From: Thiomonas sp.
GTDB lineage: Bacteria; Pseudomonadota; Gammaproteobacteria; Burkholderiales; Burkholderiaceae_C
Reading direction: 5' to 3'
DNA: 64,000 nt
Assembly (NCBI GenBank): GCA_027311065.1
Contig: DAICZP010000094.1
Span: 1-64,000 of the forward strand
How positions within the stretch are numbered: the first letter of the stretch is position 1; each line of letters opens with the position of its first letter. A model generated the notes under the pieces. That model worked only from the letters and a program-made list of their open reading frames with translations, ran no database searches and was not told where the DNA came from. The position numbers and the translations under genes are program-made. This document shows, piece after piece, positions 19,621-29,599 of this stretch.

Positions 19621-21009
19621 ATGAGTTCATCCCTCGACCGCAAGCAACAGGCATGGTCCGCATTGTTTTCCGAGCCAGTCGACCAGCTTGTGCAGCGCTA
19701 CACGGCGTCTGTCGGTTTCGACAAACGTCTGGCGCCGTTCGACATCATGGGTTCGCTTGCCCATGCGCGGATGCTTGCCGCCCAGGGCATCATCAACGCG
19801 CAGGATCTGGCCGACATCGAACGTGGCATGCTGCAGATCGAGCAGGAGCTCGCGGCGGGTGCCTTCGCGTGGAAGCTTGAGCTCGAGGACGTGCACCTGA
19901 ACATCGAGGCGCGGCTGACCCAGCTCGTGGGCGACGCCGGCAAGCGCCTGCATACCGGGCGCAGCCGCAATGATCAGGTGGCCACCGACATCCGGTTGTG
20001 GCTGCGCGCCACCATCGACAGCATCCAGGACCGGCTCGGCGCGTTGCGCGAGGCACTGCTGGACGTGGCCGAGGCGCATGCCGACACCATCATGCCTGGT
20101 TTCACCCATTTGCAGGTGGCGCAACCGGTGACATTCGGCCACCATTTGCTGGCATATGTGGAGATGTTCGGCCGCGATGCCGAACGCATGACTGACTGCC
20201 GCCGTCGCACCAATCGGCTGCCCCTGGGTGCCGCCGCGCTGGCGGGAACCAGTTACCCGCTGGATCGGGACATGGTGGCGCGTGCCCTGGGGTTTGATTC
20301 CATCTGCGCCAATTCGCTCGACGCCGTCAGTGACCGGGATTTTGCCATTGAGTTTTGTGCAGCAGCCAGCTTGATCATGGTGCATATTTCGCGCCTGAGC
20401 GAAGAATTGATCCTGTGGATGTCGCAGGCGTATGGGTTCATTACCCTGCCGGATCGCTATTGCACCGGGTCGAGCATCATGCCGCAGAAAAAGAACCCGG
20501 ACGTACCTGAGCTTGCGCGCGGCAAGACCGGCCGCGTGGTGGGTCACCTTCAAGCGCTGCTGATGCTGATGAAGGGGCAGCCCCTTGCCTACAACAAGGA
20601 TAATCAGGAGGACAAGGAGCCGCTGTTCGATACCGCCGACACCATCCTCGATACCCTGACCCTGTTCGCGGACATGGTGCGCGGGATCGAAGTCAACGCG
20701 CCCGCGATGGAGGTGGCGGCGCGCAAGGGTCACGCGACCGCGACCGACCTTGCCGACTATCTGGTCAAAAAAGGGCTGGCGTTCCGCGACGCACATGAAG
20801 TCGTGGCGCGGGCGGTGCGCGCTTGCGCGGAGTCGGGTCGCGACCTGTCGGCGCTGAGCCTCGATGCGTTGCGCGAGATGCACCCCGCGGTCGGTCCGGA
20901 CGTTTGCGATGTGCTCACGCTGCGCGGTTCTGCGGACTCGCGGCAGGTCATCGGCGGGACGGCGCCCTCGCAGGTGCGAGCGCGCATCGCCGCGTTGCGG
21001 CAGTGCTGA
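19621..21009 (+). CDS. argH: Argininosuccinate lyase
   Basis: Last enzyme of arginine synthesis, splitting argininosuccinate into arginine and fumarate. 462 residues, with the fumarase/aspartase superfamily signature [12 protein letters not shown], the substrate segment [12 protein letters not shown] and HTGRS at the N-terminal active site. No ribosome binding site is obvious, but the ATG fits the family length. It is divergent from the histidine kinase gene and convergent with dcd. Confidence 0.98.
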   Translation: MSSSLDRKQQAWSALFSEPVDQLVQRYTASVGFDKRLAPFDIMGSLAHARMLAAQGIINAQDLADIERGMLQIEQELAAGAFAWKLELEDVHLNIEARLTQLVGDAGKRLHTGRSRNDQVATDIRLWLRATIDSIQDRLGALREALLDVAEAHADTIMPGFTHLQVAQPVTFGHHLLAYVEMFGRDAERMTDCRRRTNRLPLGAAALAGTSYPLDRDMVARALGFDSICANSLDAVSDRDFAIEFCAAASLIMVHISRLSEELILWMSQAYGFITLPDRYCTGSSIMPQKKNPDVPELARGKTGRVVGHLQALLMLMKGQPLAYNKDNQEDKEPLFDTADTILDTLTLFADMVRGIEVNAPAMEVAARKGHATATDLADYLVKKGLAFRDAHEVVARAVRACAESGRDLSALSLDALREMHPAVGPDVCDVLTLRGSADSRQVIGGTAPSQVRARIAALRQC

Positions 21010-21100
21010 GCGGAGCCGGCTCGAACGCACCTTCGATGCCGTCGCATGTGCTGCCTGCCAATTTGCGGTCAGGGTCGATGCGCGCACAGCGGGCGATGTC

Positions 21101-21670
21101 TCAGGTCTTGGGCAGCGTCACACCATGCTGCCCTTGGTACTTGCCACCCCGGTCGCGGTAGCTGGTCTCGCAAACTTCGTCGCTTTCGAAGAACAGCACT
21201 TGTGCGCAGCCTTCGCCGGCGTAGATCTTCGCTGGCAACGGTGTGGTGTTGCTGAATTCGAGTGTCACATAGCCTTCCCATTCGGGTTCGAACGGCGTGA
21301 CGTTGACGATGATGCCGCAGCGTGCGTAGGTGCTTTTACCCAGGCAGATGGTCAGCACGTTGCGGGGAATGCGGAAGTACTCCACCGTGCGCGCGAGGAC
21401 GAAACTGTTCGGAGGAATGATGCAGACATCCGCTTCGATATCGACGAAGCTGCGTGGATCGAAGTTTTTCGGATCAACCACCGTGCTGTGGACGTTGGTG
21501 AACACCTTGAACTCGGGCGCGCAACGGATGTCGTAGCCGTAGCTGCTGGTGCCGTAGCTGACGATGCGGTGTCCGTCGGCGGACTGACGGACCTGCTGCG
21601 GCTCAAATGGGGCGATCATGCCATGCTCGACCGCCATGTGGCGGATCCATCGGTCTGACTTGATGCTCAT
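21101..21670 (-). CDS. dcd: dCTP deaminase
   Basis: Converts dCTP to dUTP to feed thymidylate synthesis. 189 residues from the ATG at 21670 ([13 protein letters not shown]), close to the 188-193 of the family. The [11 protein letters not shown] motif, [17 protein letters not shown] and the triphosphate-binding GKSTYARCG are present. An extended reading to 21886 is not similar to any Dcd and is rejected. Convergent with argH, with about 90 bp between the stops. Confidence 0.96.
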   Translation of the reverse strand: MSIKSDRWIRHMAVEHGMIAPFEPQQVRQSADGHRIVSYGTSSYGYDIRCAPEFKVFTNVHSTVVDPKNFDPRSFVDIEADVCIIPPNSFVLARTVEYFRIPRNVLTICLGKSTYARCGIIVNVTPFEPEWEGYVTLEFSNTTPLPAKIYAGEGCAQVLFFESDEVCETSYRDRGGKYQGQHGVTLPKT

Positions 21671-21729
21671 GATGTTGCGCGGGATGCCGAAAAGTGGACT
21701 GGAATGTCTTGTATTTGAACAGGAAGCGA

Positions 21730-22059
21730 TCACGACGCGGGAATGTCCCGGAGCGCGGCATCGAGGATGGCATGTACGACAGGCAATGGCAGTGCGACCC
21801 GCACTTGTTTGCGCCGGGACTTGTCGCCCCGCAGGATGCACACATCGCGTTTTGGAATGTCGAGCCGTTGCGCGATCCAGCCGCACAGCGCAGCGTTGCC
21901 GCGCCCATCGAGTGCTGGCGCCGCAACGCGAATTCGAAGCGCTCCGTCATGAAGTCCCACGAGCTCGGAGCGCTTGGCGCCGGGCTGAACGGCGATGTCC
22001 AGGATGCAGGCAAGTCCGTCAGCGCGCAGCCATGGCGTGAAGGGAGGCGGGGGATGCAT
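21730..22059 (-). CDS. DUF167 (YggU-like) protein
   Basis: 109 residues from the ATG at 22059. The DUF167 core is clear: [35 protein letters not shown] and [11 protein letters not shown]. The family is widespread and of unknown function. The preceding ATG at 22095 would place the histone-gene terminator hairpin inside the coding region, so the shorter form is preferred, though it has no good ribosome binding site. It lies between dcd and the histone-like gene on the same strand. Confidence 0.82.
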   Translation of the reverse strand: MHPPPPFTPWLRADGLACILDIAVQPGAKRSELVGLHDGALRIRVAAPALDGRGNAALCGWIAQRLDIPKRDVCILRGDKSRRKQVRVALPLPVVHAILDAALRDIPAS

Positions 22060-22062
22060 CGA

Positions 22063-22088
22063 CAAAAAACCGGGCCGTCGCCGGCCCA
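22063..22088 (-). terminator. Rho-independent terminator of the histone-like gene
   Basis: On the minus strand GGGCCG, loop GCGA, CGGCCC, then GG and six T. It starts 27 bp past the stop of the gene at 22115 and directly before the DUF167 start, so it should separate the two transcripts. Confidence 0.8.
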
Positions 22089-22114
22089 GGTTCATGACTG
22101 CGCCATTGCCTTGC

Positions 22115-22657
22115 TCAGGGCTTGTCGCCCGTCGGGAAGGGCCATGCGGCTGCCGGGCTCAGCGTGGTTTTGGCGGACGCCGTTGCGCCGGTCGCAGCCT
22201 TCTTGGCTGGCGTGGCTTTCTTGGCTGCGGCAGCCTTTTTCGCTGGAGCGGCTGCTGCCTTCGCCGAAGCAGCCTTCTTGGCGGGAGCAGGCGCCTTCTT
22301 CGCCGGCACGGCCTTCTTGGCTGGAGCGGCCGCCTTCGCCGGCGCGGCCTTCTTGGCCGGAGCCACCTTCCTGGCGGGCGCGACTGTCTTGGCCGCGGCA
22401 GCCTTCTTCGCTGGAGCCGCCTTCCTGGCGGGCGCGACTGTCTTGGCGGGAGCGGCCTTCTTCACCGCAGCGGCCTTCTTGGCGGGCGCGGCCGTCTTGG
22501 CCGGAGCGGCCTTTTTCACCGGAGCGGCCTTCGTCGCTGCAACAGCCTTTTTCGCTGGTGCAACGTTCTTCGCCGTGACGGCTTTTTTCACCGGAGCGGC
22601 TTTTTTCGCCGGCTCGGTCTTCTTGGCCGGTGCGGCCTTCTTGGATGCAGTTGCCAT
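22115..22657 (-). CDS. Alanine/lysine-rich histone H1-like DNA-binding protein
   Basis: 180 residues made almost wholly of short repeats of the type KKAAPAKKA and KTVAPARK, with no acidic residues apart from one near each end, and a distinct non-repetitive tail (AAAWPFPTGDKP). The composition matches eukaryotic H1 C-terminal tails and the bacterial H1-like proteins of beta/gammaproteobacteria (AlgP, HctB, BpH1 type), which bind and condense DNA. The ATG has GGAGAA close upstream. The coding DNA is itself a run of imperfect repeats (gcggccttcttggc-like units on the plus strand), so length variation between strains is expected. It has its own terminator at 22063. Confidence 0.85.
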   Translation of the reverse strand: MATASKKAAPAKKTEPAKKAAPVKKAVTAKNVAPAKKAVAATKAAPVKKAAPAKTAAPAKKAAAVKKAAPAKTVAPARKAAPAKKAAAAKTVAPARKVAPAKKAAPAKAAAPAKKAVPAKKAPAPAKKAASAKAAAAPAKKAAAAKKATPAKKAATGATASAKTTLSPAAAWPFPTGDKP

Positions 22658-23128
22658 GCGGATTCTCCTTAATCACGTGTCTTAGAGGTCAGATCACCGC
22701 GGTCGCATCCAAGGCTCCTTCTGGCCCCACCTCCCGGCGGTTTCCGATACGGGTTACTTGAAAATGCGTTACGGGGTGAAACCCTGTGCCAACCAGCGCT
22801 GGTCTGCTCAGGGCCATTCCCGCGGCGCCGGTCATTGCCGGCAGCTACGGTGAATGTGGAAAACCCCGCCAATGGCGGGGTGGCGCCACGGCATTCGCCG
22901 GGGCACGCGAACAAGGATGGATCGACGCGCAGCCAGCGAGCCGAAGCGGCGCGTTGCCGGATGCCCGCGGGGTCGTTCAATTGGTCGATCCTGTCAGAAA
23001 TTGGCAAATCATGTACCTGTCATGCGGCCGCTGCAAGAATTGATCTCTCGCGGAAGCGCCAAGCTCCGTTCAAAATTTTCTGAATCCCCAAGGCGGCTGG
23101 CTGGTGGTCAACCTGTCCGTGGTGCCCT
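22658..23128. other. 471-bp intergenic region between the histone-like gene and nrdB
   Basis: I find no convincing gene here; the 112-codon minus-strand opening from 23007 has no recognisable domain and runs through a terminator hairpin. The region must hold the promoter of the histone-like gene (near 22660-22850) and the 3' end of the nrdAB transcript. Confidence 0.6.
22858..22882 (-). terminator. Probable terminator of the nrdAB transcript
   Basis: On the minus strand ACCCCGCC, loop ATT, GGCGGGGT followed by TTTCC: an 8-bp GC stem and a short T run. It lies about 250 bp downstream of the nrdB stop and upstream of the histone-like gene. Confidence 0.65.
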
Positions 23129-24292
23129 TTACTCCCAGGATAATGCTCCACCGGTTTGATATTCAATGACACGCGTCTCGAAGAAGTTACGTTCCTTTTT
23201 GAGATCGATCATCTCACTCATCCATGGGAACGGATTCTCCTCATGGGGGAACATCGGATCCAGCCCGATCTGCTGTGCGCGGCGGTTGGCGATGAAGCGC
23301 AAATACCCCTTGAACATCGATGCATTCAGACCCAGCACACCCCTGGGCATGGTGTCCTCGGCGTACGCGTATTCAAGGTCGACAGCCTTGTGGAACAGTG
23401 CGGTGATTTCGTCCTTGAAGTCCCGGGTCCACAGGTGGGGATTTTCAAGCTTGATCTGATTCACGAGGTCGATGCCGAAGTTGCAATGCATCGACTCGTC
23501 GCGCAGGATGTATTGATACTGCTCCGCCGCGCCGGTCATCTTGTTCTGGCGACCCATCGAGAGAATCTGCGTGAAGCCGACGTAGAAAAACAGCCCTTCC
23601 ATGAGGCAGGCGAAGACGATGATTGATCGCAAAAGTTCCTGGTCATTGCGTTCACTGCCACCGAAACCAGAGGTCCGGAACTCGGGGTTCGTCAGCGTAT
23701 CGATGAACGGGATGAGGAATTCATCCTTGTTACGGATCGACTCGACTTCGTGGTACGCATTGAAGATCTCGCCCTCATCCAGGCCGAGAGATTCAACGAT
23801 GTACTGGTAGGCGTGCGTGTGAATCGCCTCCTCGAACGCTTGACGCAGCAGGAACTGGCGGCACTCGGGGTTGGTGATGTGTCGATACGTGCCAAGAACG
23901 ATATTGTTGGCAGCCAGCGAATCCGCGGTGACGAAAAAGCCGAGGTTACGCTTGACGATACGACGCTCATCGTCAGTCAGACCGTTTGGATCCTTCCACA
24001 GCGCGATGTCACGGGACATATTCACTTCCTGTGGCATCCAGTGGTTCGAGCATGAGGCGAGATATTTTTCCCAAGCCCATTTGTACTTGAATGGCACCAG
24101 TTGGTTGACGTCGGCGCTGCAGTTGATGATGCGCTTGTCCTCGGCATGGACGCGATCGGTGGACGCCGCGCGCTGGCTGTAGCCGAGCGCGGAGGCTTCC
24201 GCCACGTACGGCGTCGCGGTCGTGGGGAAGGCCGCGAGGAGGCCAGCGGTTGAAGTGACCGGGTTTGCGGTATTTTCTTCCCAATTCAGCAT
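23129..24292 (-). CDS. nrdB: Ribonucleoside-diphosphate reductase, class Ia beta subunit
   Basis: 387-residue radical-generating subunit. Di-iron ligands are visible in [11 protein letters not shown] (Asp), [10 protein letters not shown] (Glu, Glu, His), FYVGF ... and [10 protein letters not shown] (Glu, His). The radical tyrosine is most likely in LGTYRHI. The C-terminus GGALSWE is of the type that docks on NrdA. The ATG has AAGGAA upstream. It follows nrdA on the same strand after 130 bp and probably shares the NrdR-controlled promoter. Confidence 0.96.
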   Translation of the reverse strand: MLNWEENTANPVTSTAGLLAAFPTTATPYVAEASALGYSQRAASTDRVHAEDKRIINCSADVNQLVPFKYKWAWEKYLASCSNHWMPQEVNMSRDIALWKDPNGLTDDERRIVKRNLGFFVTADSLAANNIVLGTYRHITNPECRQFLLRQAFEEAIHTHAYQYIVESLGLDEGEIFNAYHEVESIRNKDEFLIPFIDTLTNPEFRTSGFGGSERNDQELLRSIIVFACLMEGLFFYVGFTQILSMGRQNKMTGAAEQYQYILRDESMHCNFGIDLVNQIKLENPHLWTRDFKDEITALFHKAVDLEYAYAEDTMPRGVLGLNASMFKGYLRFIANRRAQQIGLDPMFPHEENPFPWMSEMIDLKKERNFFETRVIEYQTGGALSWE

Positions 24293-24422
24293 ATCGTTTC
24301 CTTCGATGAATTATCAGTCGTTCAACCCGGCAACTCAACGTTGCATGGGCTGGTGTCGACGAAAACCGAGATCCCCTGGAGATGCATGACGTGTAAAACC
24401 AACGTTACGCATCTTCGGTGGA

Positions 24423-27335
24423 TTACTGGCAGGCCTCGCACGCCGGATCGTCGATGGCGCAAAACTTGATGTCGGATCCTGCCGTGGGGGGAACGGGCGC
24501 CGCGGTGCTCGCCGCGGACGCGGTTGATTGCGGAACGGCGTTGAGTTTGCCGGCCTTCACGGTCGACTTCTCGGCATGTGTCGCGCTCATGGTGCGCAGA
24601 TAATAGGTGGTCTTGATCCCGCGCAACCACGCAAGCTTGTAGGTCTCGTCGAGCTTCTTGCCGGATGCGCCAGCCATATAGATATTGAGAGACTGCGCTT
24701 GGTCGATCCACTTGCTGCGGCGCGCCGCAGCCTCGATGATCCAGTGCGTATCGATTTCGAACGCCGTGGCATAGAGCTGCTTGAGATCGGCGGGGATGCG
24801 GTCGATCGGCTGCACGCTGCCGTCAAAATACTTGAGATCCGCCACCATGACTTCGTCCCACAGACCGCGTGCCTTCAGGTCGCGGACGAGGTATTGGTTG
24901 ACCACGGTGAATTCGCCCGAAAGGTTCGATTTCACATACAGGTTCTGGAATGTCGGTTCAATGCACGCATCGACACCGATGATGTTCGAAATCGTCGCCG
25001 TCGGGGCGATGGCCACGCAGTTTGAATTGCGCATGCCATGGGTCCGGATGCGTGCCCGAAGCTGCTCCCAGTCGAGTGTGCTCGACAGGTCGACGTCCAC
25101 ATGGCCGCCCCGCGCCTGTTCCAGCAGCTTCAGCGTATCGAGTGGCAGAACGCCCTGATCCCACAGTGATCCCGCAAAGGTCTGGTACCGGCCGCGTTCC
25201 TGCGCGAGTTCGGTCGAGGCCCAATAGGCCTGGTAGCACACGGCTTCCATGGACCGGTCGGCGAATTCCACCGCGGCCTGGGATCCATACGGAATCCGGG
25301 CCAGATGCAGGCAATCCTGGAAGCCCATGATCCCCAGACCCACCGGGCGGTGGCGCAGATTGGAGTTGCGGGCCTTGGCGACGGCGTAGTAGTTGATGTC
25401 GATCACGTTGTCGAGCATCCGCATCGCCGTCGCGACTGTGCGCCTGAGCTTGTCATGGTCCAGGCTCCAGCTTCCGTCAGCGGACTGGCGAAGGTGCGCG
25501 ACCAGATTTACCGAGCCCAGGTTGCACACCGCGATCTCGTTCGCCGAGGTGTTCAAGGTGATTTCGGTGCACAGATTGCTTGAGTGCACGACCCCGACAT
25601 GCTGCTGCGGGCTACGCACGTTGCAGGCATCCTTGAACGTGATCCACGGATGACCGGTTTCGAACAGCATGGTAAGCATCTTGCGCCACAGCTGCGATGC
25701 CGGGATCGTCTTGTGCAACTTGATCTCGCCGGCACGTGCCCGATCCTCGTAGCGCTGGTAGGCCTGCTCGAAGTCACGGCCGAACTTGTCGTGCAGGTCC
25801 GGGACGTCGGATGGCGAAAACAGCGTCCACTCGCCGCCTTCGATGACGCGCTTCATGAACAGATCCGGAATCCAGTTCGCGGTGTTCATGTCATGCGTGC
25901 GTCGGCGGTCGTCGCCGGTGTTCTTGCGCAGTTCAAGGAACTCCTCGATGTCAAGGTGCCAGGTCTCCAGATAGGCACAGACCGCACCCTTGCGCTTGCC
26001 GCCCTGGTTGACGGCGACCGCGGTGTCGTTCACCACCTTCAGGAATGGAACGACCCCTTGCGACCGGCCGTTGGTGCCCTTGATGTGGCTGCCAAGCGCC
26101 CGCACCCGCGTCCAGTCGTTCCCCAATCCACCTGCGAATTTCGACAATAGTGCATTGTCCTTGATGGACTCGTAGATGCCGTCGAGATCATCGGCCACCG
26201 TTGTGAGGTAGCAGCTCGAGAGCTGGGACCGACGGGTCGCGGAATTGAACAAGGTCGGCGTGCTCGACATGAAATCGAAGCTTGAAAGAATGTCGTAAAA
26301 CTCAATCGCACGTCGCTCGCGGTCGACTTCGTTCAGCGCCAGTCCCATGGCCACGCGCATGAAGAACGCCTGCGGCAGTTCGATCCGGCGACCGTCCTTG
26401 TTGTGATGCGTGTTGGAACGATCCGCCAGGAAATAGCGGTCGTAAAGGGTTTGCAGCCCCAGGTAATCGAAGCCGAGATCACGCTCCGGCCTGAGTGCCT
26501 TGCCCAGGGCCGCGAGATCGAATTGCGCCAGCCTGTCGTCAAGAAGCTCGAGCGCGATCCCCTCCTTGATGAACTGGGGGAAGTACTCGGCGTAGCGCGT
26601 GGCCATGGCTTCATGGGTCACCTCCTCGCCCAGCACGTCCCTGCGGATGGTGTGCATCAGCAGGCGGGCGGTCGCCTTCGCATAGCCGGGGTCGTTCTCG
26701 ATCAGGGTCCGTGACGCCAGGATGGCGGCCTTGTAGACCTCGTCGATCGGAACACCGTCGTAGAGGTTGCGCTGGGTTTCCGCCAGGATGGGTTCGGCCT
26801 TGACGTCCGCACCGAGGTTGGAGCAGGCCGAGCGCACCAGGGTCTGGAGGGCATCCAGGTCCAGTGGCTTGCGCACGCCTGCATCGACCACGTGCATCAC
26901 TGTCGCCGCGGCGGGTGACTCCTGTCGCGTGCGGGCGCGTTCCTGGGCACGGCGTTCGCGGTAGAGCACGTAAGCGCGGGCGACCTCATGGTGGCCACCA
27001 CGCATGAGCGCAAGCTCCGCATGGTCCTGGATATCCTCGATATGGAAGGTTCCGCCACCGGGGCGACTGCGCAGCAGCGCCCGCACGACGGACTGCGTCA
27101 GTTGCTCGACCTGCTCGCGCATCGCTGCCGACACCGCGCTATGGCCACCCTGCACAGCGAGAAAGGCCTTGGTCAGGGCAACCTGGATCTTGGCCGGCTC
27201 GAAACCAACCACTGCGCCGTTGCGACGGATGATTTTGTAGTCGGCCCAGTCCTGCGCCTGGTCCGGCGGCGTGGCGGCGACAGGCTTCGGAATGGACGCT
27301 TGTGGCTCGGCGGGGGTCATGGATGCGATGTTCAC
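24423..27335 (-). CDS. nrdA: Ribonucleoside-diphosphate reductase, class Ia alpha subunit
   Basis: Catalytic subunit reducing NDPs to dNDPs. 970 residues from a GTG at 27335, preceded by CAGGAGA at ideal spacing; the ATG at 27320 is a second choice. An N-terminal ATP-cone (YKIIRRNGAVVGFEPAKI) provides allosteric control, and the barrel carries the radical-site loop. The C-terminus ends DDPACEACQ, giving the redox-shuttle cysteine pair. The NrdR boxes at 27555-27602 lie about 220 bp upstream. Confidence 0.96.
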   Translation of the reverse strand: MNIASMTPAEPQASIPKPVAATPPDQAQDWADYKIIRRNGAVVGFEPAKIQVALTKAFLAVQGGHSAVSAAMREQVEQLTQSVVRALLRSRPGGGTFHIEDIQDHAELALMRGGHHEVARAYVLYRERRAQERARTRQESPAAATVMHVVDAGVRKPLDLDALQTLVRSACSNLGADVKAEPILAETQRNLYDGVPIDEVYKAAILASRTLIENDPGYAKATARLLMHTIRRDVLGEEVTHEAMATRYAEYFPQFIKEGIALELLDDRLAQFDLAALGKALRPERDLGFDYLGLQTLYDRYFLADRSNTHHNKDGRRIELPQAFFMRVAMGLALNEVDRERRAIEFYDILSSFDFMSSTPTLFNSATRRSQLSSCYLTTVADDLDGIYESIKDNALLSKFAGGLGNDWTRVRALGSHIKGTNGRSQGVVPFLKVVNDTAVAVNQGGKRKGAVCAYLETWHLDIEEFLELRKNTGDDRRRTHDMNTANWIPDLFMKRVIEGGEWTLFSPSDVPDLHDKFGRDFEQAYQRYEDRARAGEIKLHKTIPASQLWRKMLTMLFETGHPWITFKDACNVRSPQQHVGVVHSSNLCTEITLNTSANEIAVCNLGSVNLVAHLRQSADGSWSLDHDKLRRTVATAMRMLDNVIDINYYAVAKARNSNLRHRPVGLGIMGFQDCLHLARIPYGSQAAVEFADRSMEAVCYQAYWASTELAQERGRYQTFAGSLWDQGVLPLDTLKLLEQARGGHVDVDLSSTLDWEQLRARIRTHGMRNSNCVAIAPTATISNIIGVDACIEPTFQNLYVKSNLSGEFTVVNQYLVRDLKARGLWDEVMVADLKYFDGSVQPIDRIPADLKQLYATAFEIDTHWIIEAAARRSKWIDQAQSLNIYMAGASGKKLDETYKLAWLRGIKTTYYLRTMSATHAEKSTVKAGKLNAVPQSTASAASTAAPVPPTAGSDIKFCAIDDPACEACQ

Positions 27336-27554
27336 GCAAGGTCTCCTGAATGGAATGGACGGTCCGTCGAGGCCCGCGTCACGAGGCTGGACATTGATTC
27401 CGCGGCGGGCCGCGACGGACGTGAATGGTTGGATGTGACCGCAACGACGACGGCTTTGGTCGAGAGGCAGGCGGGTCTGGAAGATGGCATCGGGATCATG
27501 CTGCCGCAAGAAGGGCCTCTGGATGGCATCAGACGTGACCGTCTGGCATTGCTC

Positions 27555-27570
27555 ACACTATATATAGGGT
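27555..27570. promoter_or_regulatory. NrdR box 1 (over the -10 element)
   Basis: ACACTATATATAGGGT, a 16-bp match to the NrdR-box pattern ACACWATATATWGTGT. It covers the putative -10 hexamer of nrdA. Its start is 32 bp from that of box 2, i.e. three helical turns, the spacing known for NrdR operators. Confidence 0.88.
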
Positions 27571-27585
27571 CTCTGATGGTTGCAA
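27557..27585 (-). promoter_or_regulatory. Putative sigma-70 promoter of nrdAB
   Basis: On the minus strand TTGCAA (27585-27580), 17 bp spacer, TATAGT (27562-27557). The -10 matches 5 of 6 consensus bases and the -35 4 of 6. The promoter is enclosed by the two NrdR boxes. Confidence 0.65.
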
Positions 27586-27586
27586 G

Positions 27587-27602
27587 ACCCTAGAGCTAGT
27601 GT
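27587..27602. promoter_or_regulatory. NrdR box 2 (just upstream of -35)
   Basis: ACCCTAGAGCTAGTGT; read on the other strand, ACACTAGCTCTAGGGT, it matches box 1 at both ends (ACACTA...AGGGT). It sits immediately upstream of the -35 element. The nrdR gene itself is not in the window. Confidence 0.85.
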
Positions 27603-27630
27603 ATTTCCCGATGCGGCGTCGTGGCCCTTG

Positions 27631-28218
27631 TCAACCCGACATGAAGGGGAATGCGCTGGCGGCAAGCCCGGTGGCGCGTTGCAGGCGGTTCCAGTCAAAG
27701 CAGGGTCCGGGATCGGTCTTGCGTTGAGGAGCGATATCCGCGTGGCCGACGATCGCACGCAGCGGATACGCTTCGAGCAAGGCCTGGGTGACACCTGCGA
27801 GAGTGTCGTACTGTGCCGCTTCGAACGGAACCTGATCGGTACCCTCGAGTTCGATGCCGATGCTGAAATCATTGCAGCGTGCGCGGTGCCCGAACCGTGA
27901 TTCACCGGCATGCCATGCACGGGCGTCGCACGACACATACTGCACAAGGCGGCCGTCGCGGTGGATGAGGAAATGCGACGACACGCGCAGTCCGCGCAAG
28001 TCGCCCAGCGCCGGGTGCGCGTCGGTGTCGAGGGTGCCGAGAAACAGCGCATCGATGGCCGTGCCTTCGAAGACCCCGGCTGGCAGGGAAATGGCATGCA
28101 CGACGAGAAGGTCCACGGGCATGTTCCGCGGGCGCGCGTCGGCATGCGGCGAAGGGTGGTGCGCGGCGTAGCGGTACCAACCCGCCGCGAACAGGCCAGC
28201 GTGGTCGTCAGCGTGCAT
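27631..28218 (-). CDS. ampD: 1,6-anhydro-N-acetylmuramyl-L-alanine amidase AmpD
   Basis: Cytoplasmic zinc amidase of muropeptide recycling. 195 residues from the ATG at 28218, which overlaps the pilR stop by 11 bp. The zinc and active-site motifs are LLVVHAISLPAG (His41), the RAWHAGES segment and GHADIAPQRKTDPGPCFDW at the C-terminus. No signal peptide, as expected for AmpD rather than AmiD. It may influence AmpR-type beta-lactamase induction, but no ampR or ampC is seen here. Confidence 0.94.
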   Translation of the reverse strand: MHADDHAGLFAAGWYRYAAHHPSPHADARPRNMPVDLLVVHAISLPAGVFEGTAIDALFLGTLDTDAHPALGDLRGLRVSSHFLIHRDGRLVQYVSCDARAWHAGESRFGHRARCNDFSIGIELEGTDQVPFEAAQYDTLAGVTQALLEAYPLRAIVGHADIAPQRKTDPGPCFDWNRLQRATGLAASAFPFMSG

Positions 28219-29599
28219 CGGTGGCGCCATCCGGTACGTCGAGCCTGCGCATGCGGTACAGCATTTGGCGAGGACTGAGGCCCAGCAACCGGGCTGCCGC
28301 GGTGCGGTCGAAGTGGCTGCGGCGCAGCGCGTCGAGCAGCAGGTCGCGTTCGATCTGGTCCAGATGCGCGGGCAGTTCCATGGAAAGCGTGCTGCCGGCG
28401 GCGGCGCGTGGCGAGCGTGGTGCGAGCCGCGCGCCCGGGGTCCCCGGCAGGGCGAGGTCTGCCGCGCCGATCCGATCGGTTGCGGCGAGCGCGGCGGCGC
28501 GCTGCAGGAGGTTCTCGAGTTCCCGGACATTGCCGGCGAACGAATGCGCGGCGAGCGCGTGCAACGCGTCGTCCTGGAGCGTCAGCCCGGGGCGTTCATG
28601 GTCCCGGCGGATGCGCGCGAGCAGCGCCTCGGCCAGCACCGGCAAGTCATCGATGCGCTCGCGCAGCGGGGGCAGCACGAGATCGATGACGTTCAGCCGA
28701 TAAAAAAGGTCCTGCCGGAATGTTCCCGCAGCCACGCATGCGGCAAGATCGCGGTGGGTGGCGCTGACCAGTCGGACGTCGACCGGGAACTCAGCGGTTT
28801 CGCCAAGTGCGCGCACCCTGCGCTCCTGCACTGCCCGCAGCAGCTTGGCCTGCATCGACAGCGGCAACTCGCCGATTTCGTCAAGGAACAGGGTTCCTCC
28901 GGATGCTGCCACGAAAAAACCATCGTGCGACGCCATGGCGCCGGTGAATGCACCTTTGCGATAGCCAAAGAACTCGGCTTCCAGCAGGTGCTCGGGAATC
29001 GCGCTGCAGTTGACGGGGATGAAGGGACCCGTGGCGCGGTTGCTGAGTTCGTGCACTGCGCGCGCCGCAAGTTCCTTTCCGGTCCCCGATTCACCCTGGA
29101 TGAGCACCGGAGCCATGCCGCGCGCGGCGCGCCCCAGCGTATCCTTGACCGCACGCATAGGTGCTGAAGTTCCCACCATGGCATCGAGCGCGGCAGCCTG
29201 CCGCGGGGGTTGCGCCGCCGGCTGCGACTGCGTCAGTGCAGAGCGCACGACCTGGCGCAACTGGCGCAGGTCGACGGGTTTGGTCAGGTAGTCGAATGCG
29301 CCCGACTTGAGCGCCTGCACTGCGTTGGCGGCGTTACCGAACGCCGTCGCCATGATGATGCGTTCGCCACGGCGCTGGGCGCTGGCCCAGGCCAGCAAGT
29401 CAAGCCCGCTGCCGTCGGGAAGGCGCATGTCGACGATCGCGGCGTCGAAGCGATGCTGCTCCAGCAGGGCGCGCGCGCCGGCTACGCTGCCAGCCTCGTC
29501 GACCTGCCACCCTTCACGGACAAGGGTGAGGGTGTATAGCTCGCGCAGGTCGGGTTCATCGTCGACCACCAGAATGCGCGCGGGCGTGGTGTCGTTCAT
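28208..29599 (-). CDS. pilR: Sigma-54-dependent response regulator PilR
   Basis: 463 residues in NtrC layout: receiver domain (LVVDDEPDLREL, phosphoacceptor in AAIVDMRLPDGSG), AAA+ domain with Walker A GESGTGKE and the sigma-54 contact loop GAFTGA, Walker B-like GTLFLDEIGELP, and a C-terminal Fis-type helix-turn-helix (RTAAARLLGLSPRQMLYRM). In betaproteobacteria this gene beside ampD is PilR, activating pilin transcription from a sigma-54 promoter. The pilS stop overlaps its start by 4 bp. Its target pilin gene is outside the window. Confidence 0.93.
   Translation of the reverse strand: MNDTTPARILVVDDEPDLRELYTLTLVREGWQVDEAGSVAGARALLEQHRFDAAIVDMRLPDGSGLDLLAWASAQRRGERIIMATAFGNAANAVQALKSGAFDYLTKPVDLRQLRQVVRSALTQSQPAAQPPRQAAALDAMVGTSAPMRAVKDTLGRAARGMAPVLIQGESGTGKELAARAVHELSNRATGPFIPVNCSAIPEHLLEAEFFGYRKGAFTGAMASHDGFFVAASGGTLFLDEIGELPLSMQAKLLRAVQERRVRALGETAEFPVDVRLVSATHRDLAACVAAGTFRQDLFYRLNVIDLVLPPLRERIDDLPVLAEALLARIRRDHERPGLTLQDDALHALAAHSFAGNVRELENLLQRAAALAATDRIGAADLALPGTPGARLAPRSPRAAAGSTLSMELPAHLDQIERDLLLDALRRSHFDRTAAARLLGLSPRQMLYRMRRLDVPDGATDAR

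Noticed and set aside
19627-21087. 486-codon open frame antisense to argH
   Set aside because: Composition artefact of a GC-rich gene; His/Arg/Gln-rich with no recognisable fold.
22115-22657. CRISPR-like or VNTR-only locus
   Set aside because: The repeats are imperfect codon-level units within an intact reading frame with start, stop and terminator; there are no spacers.
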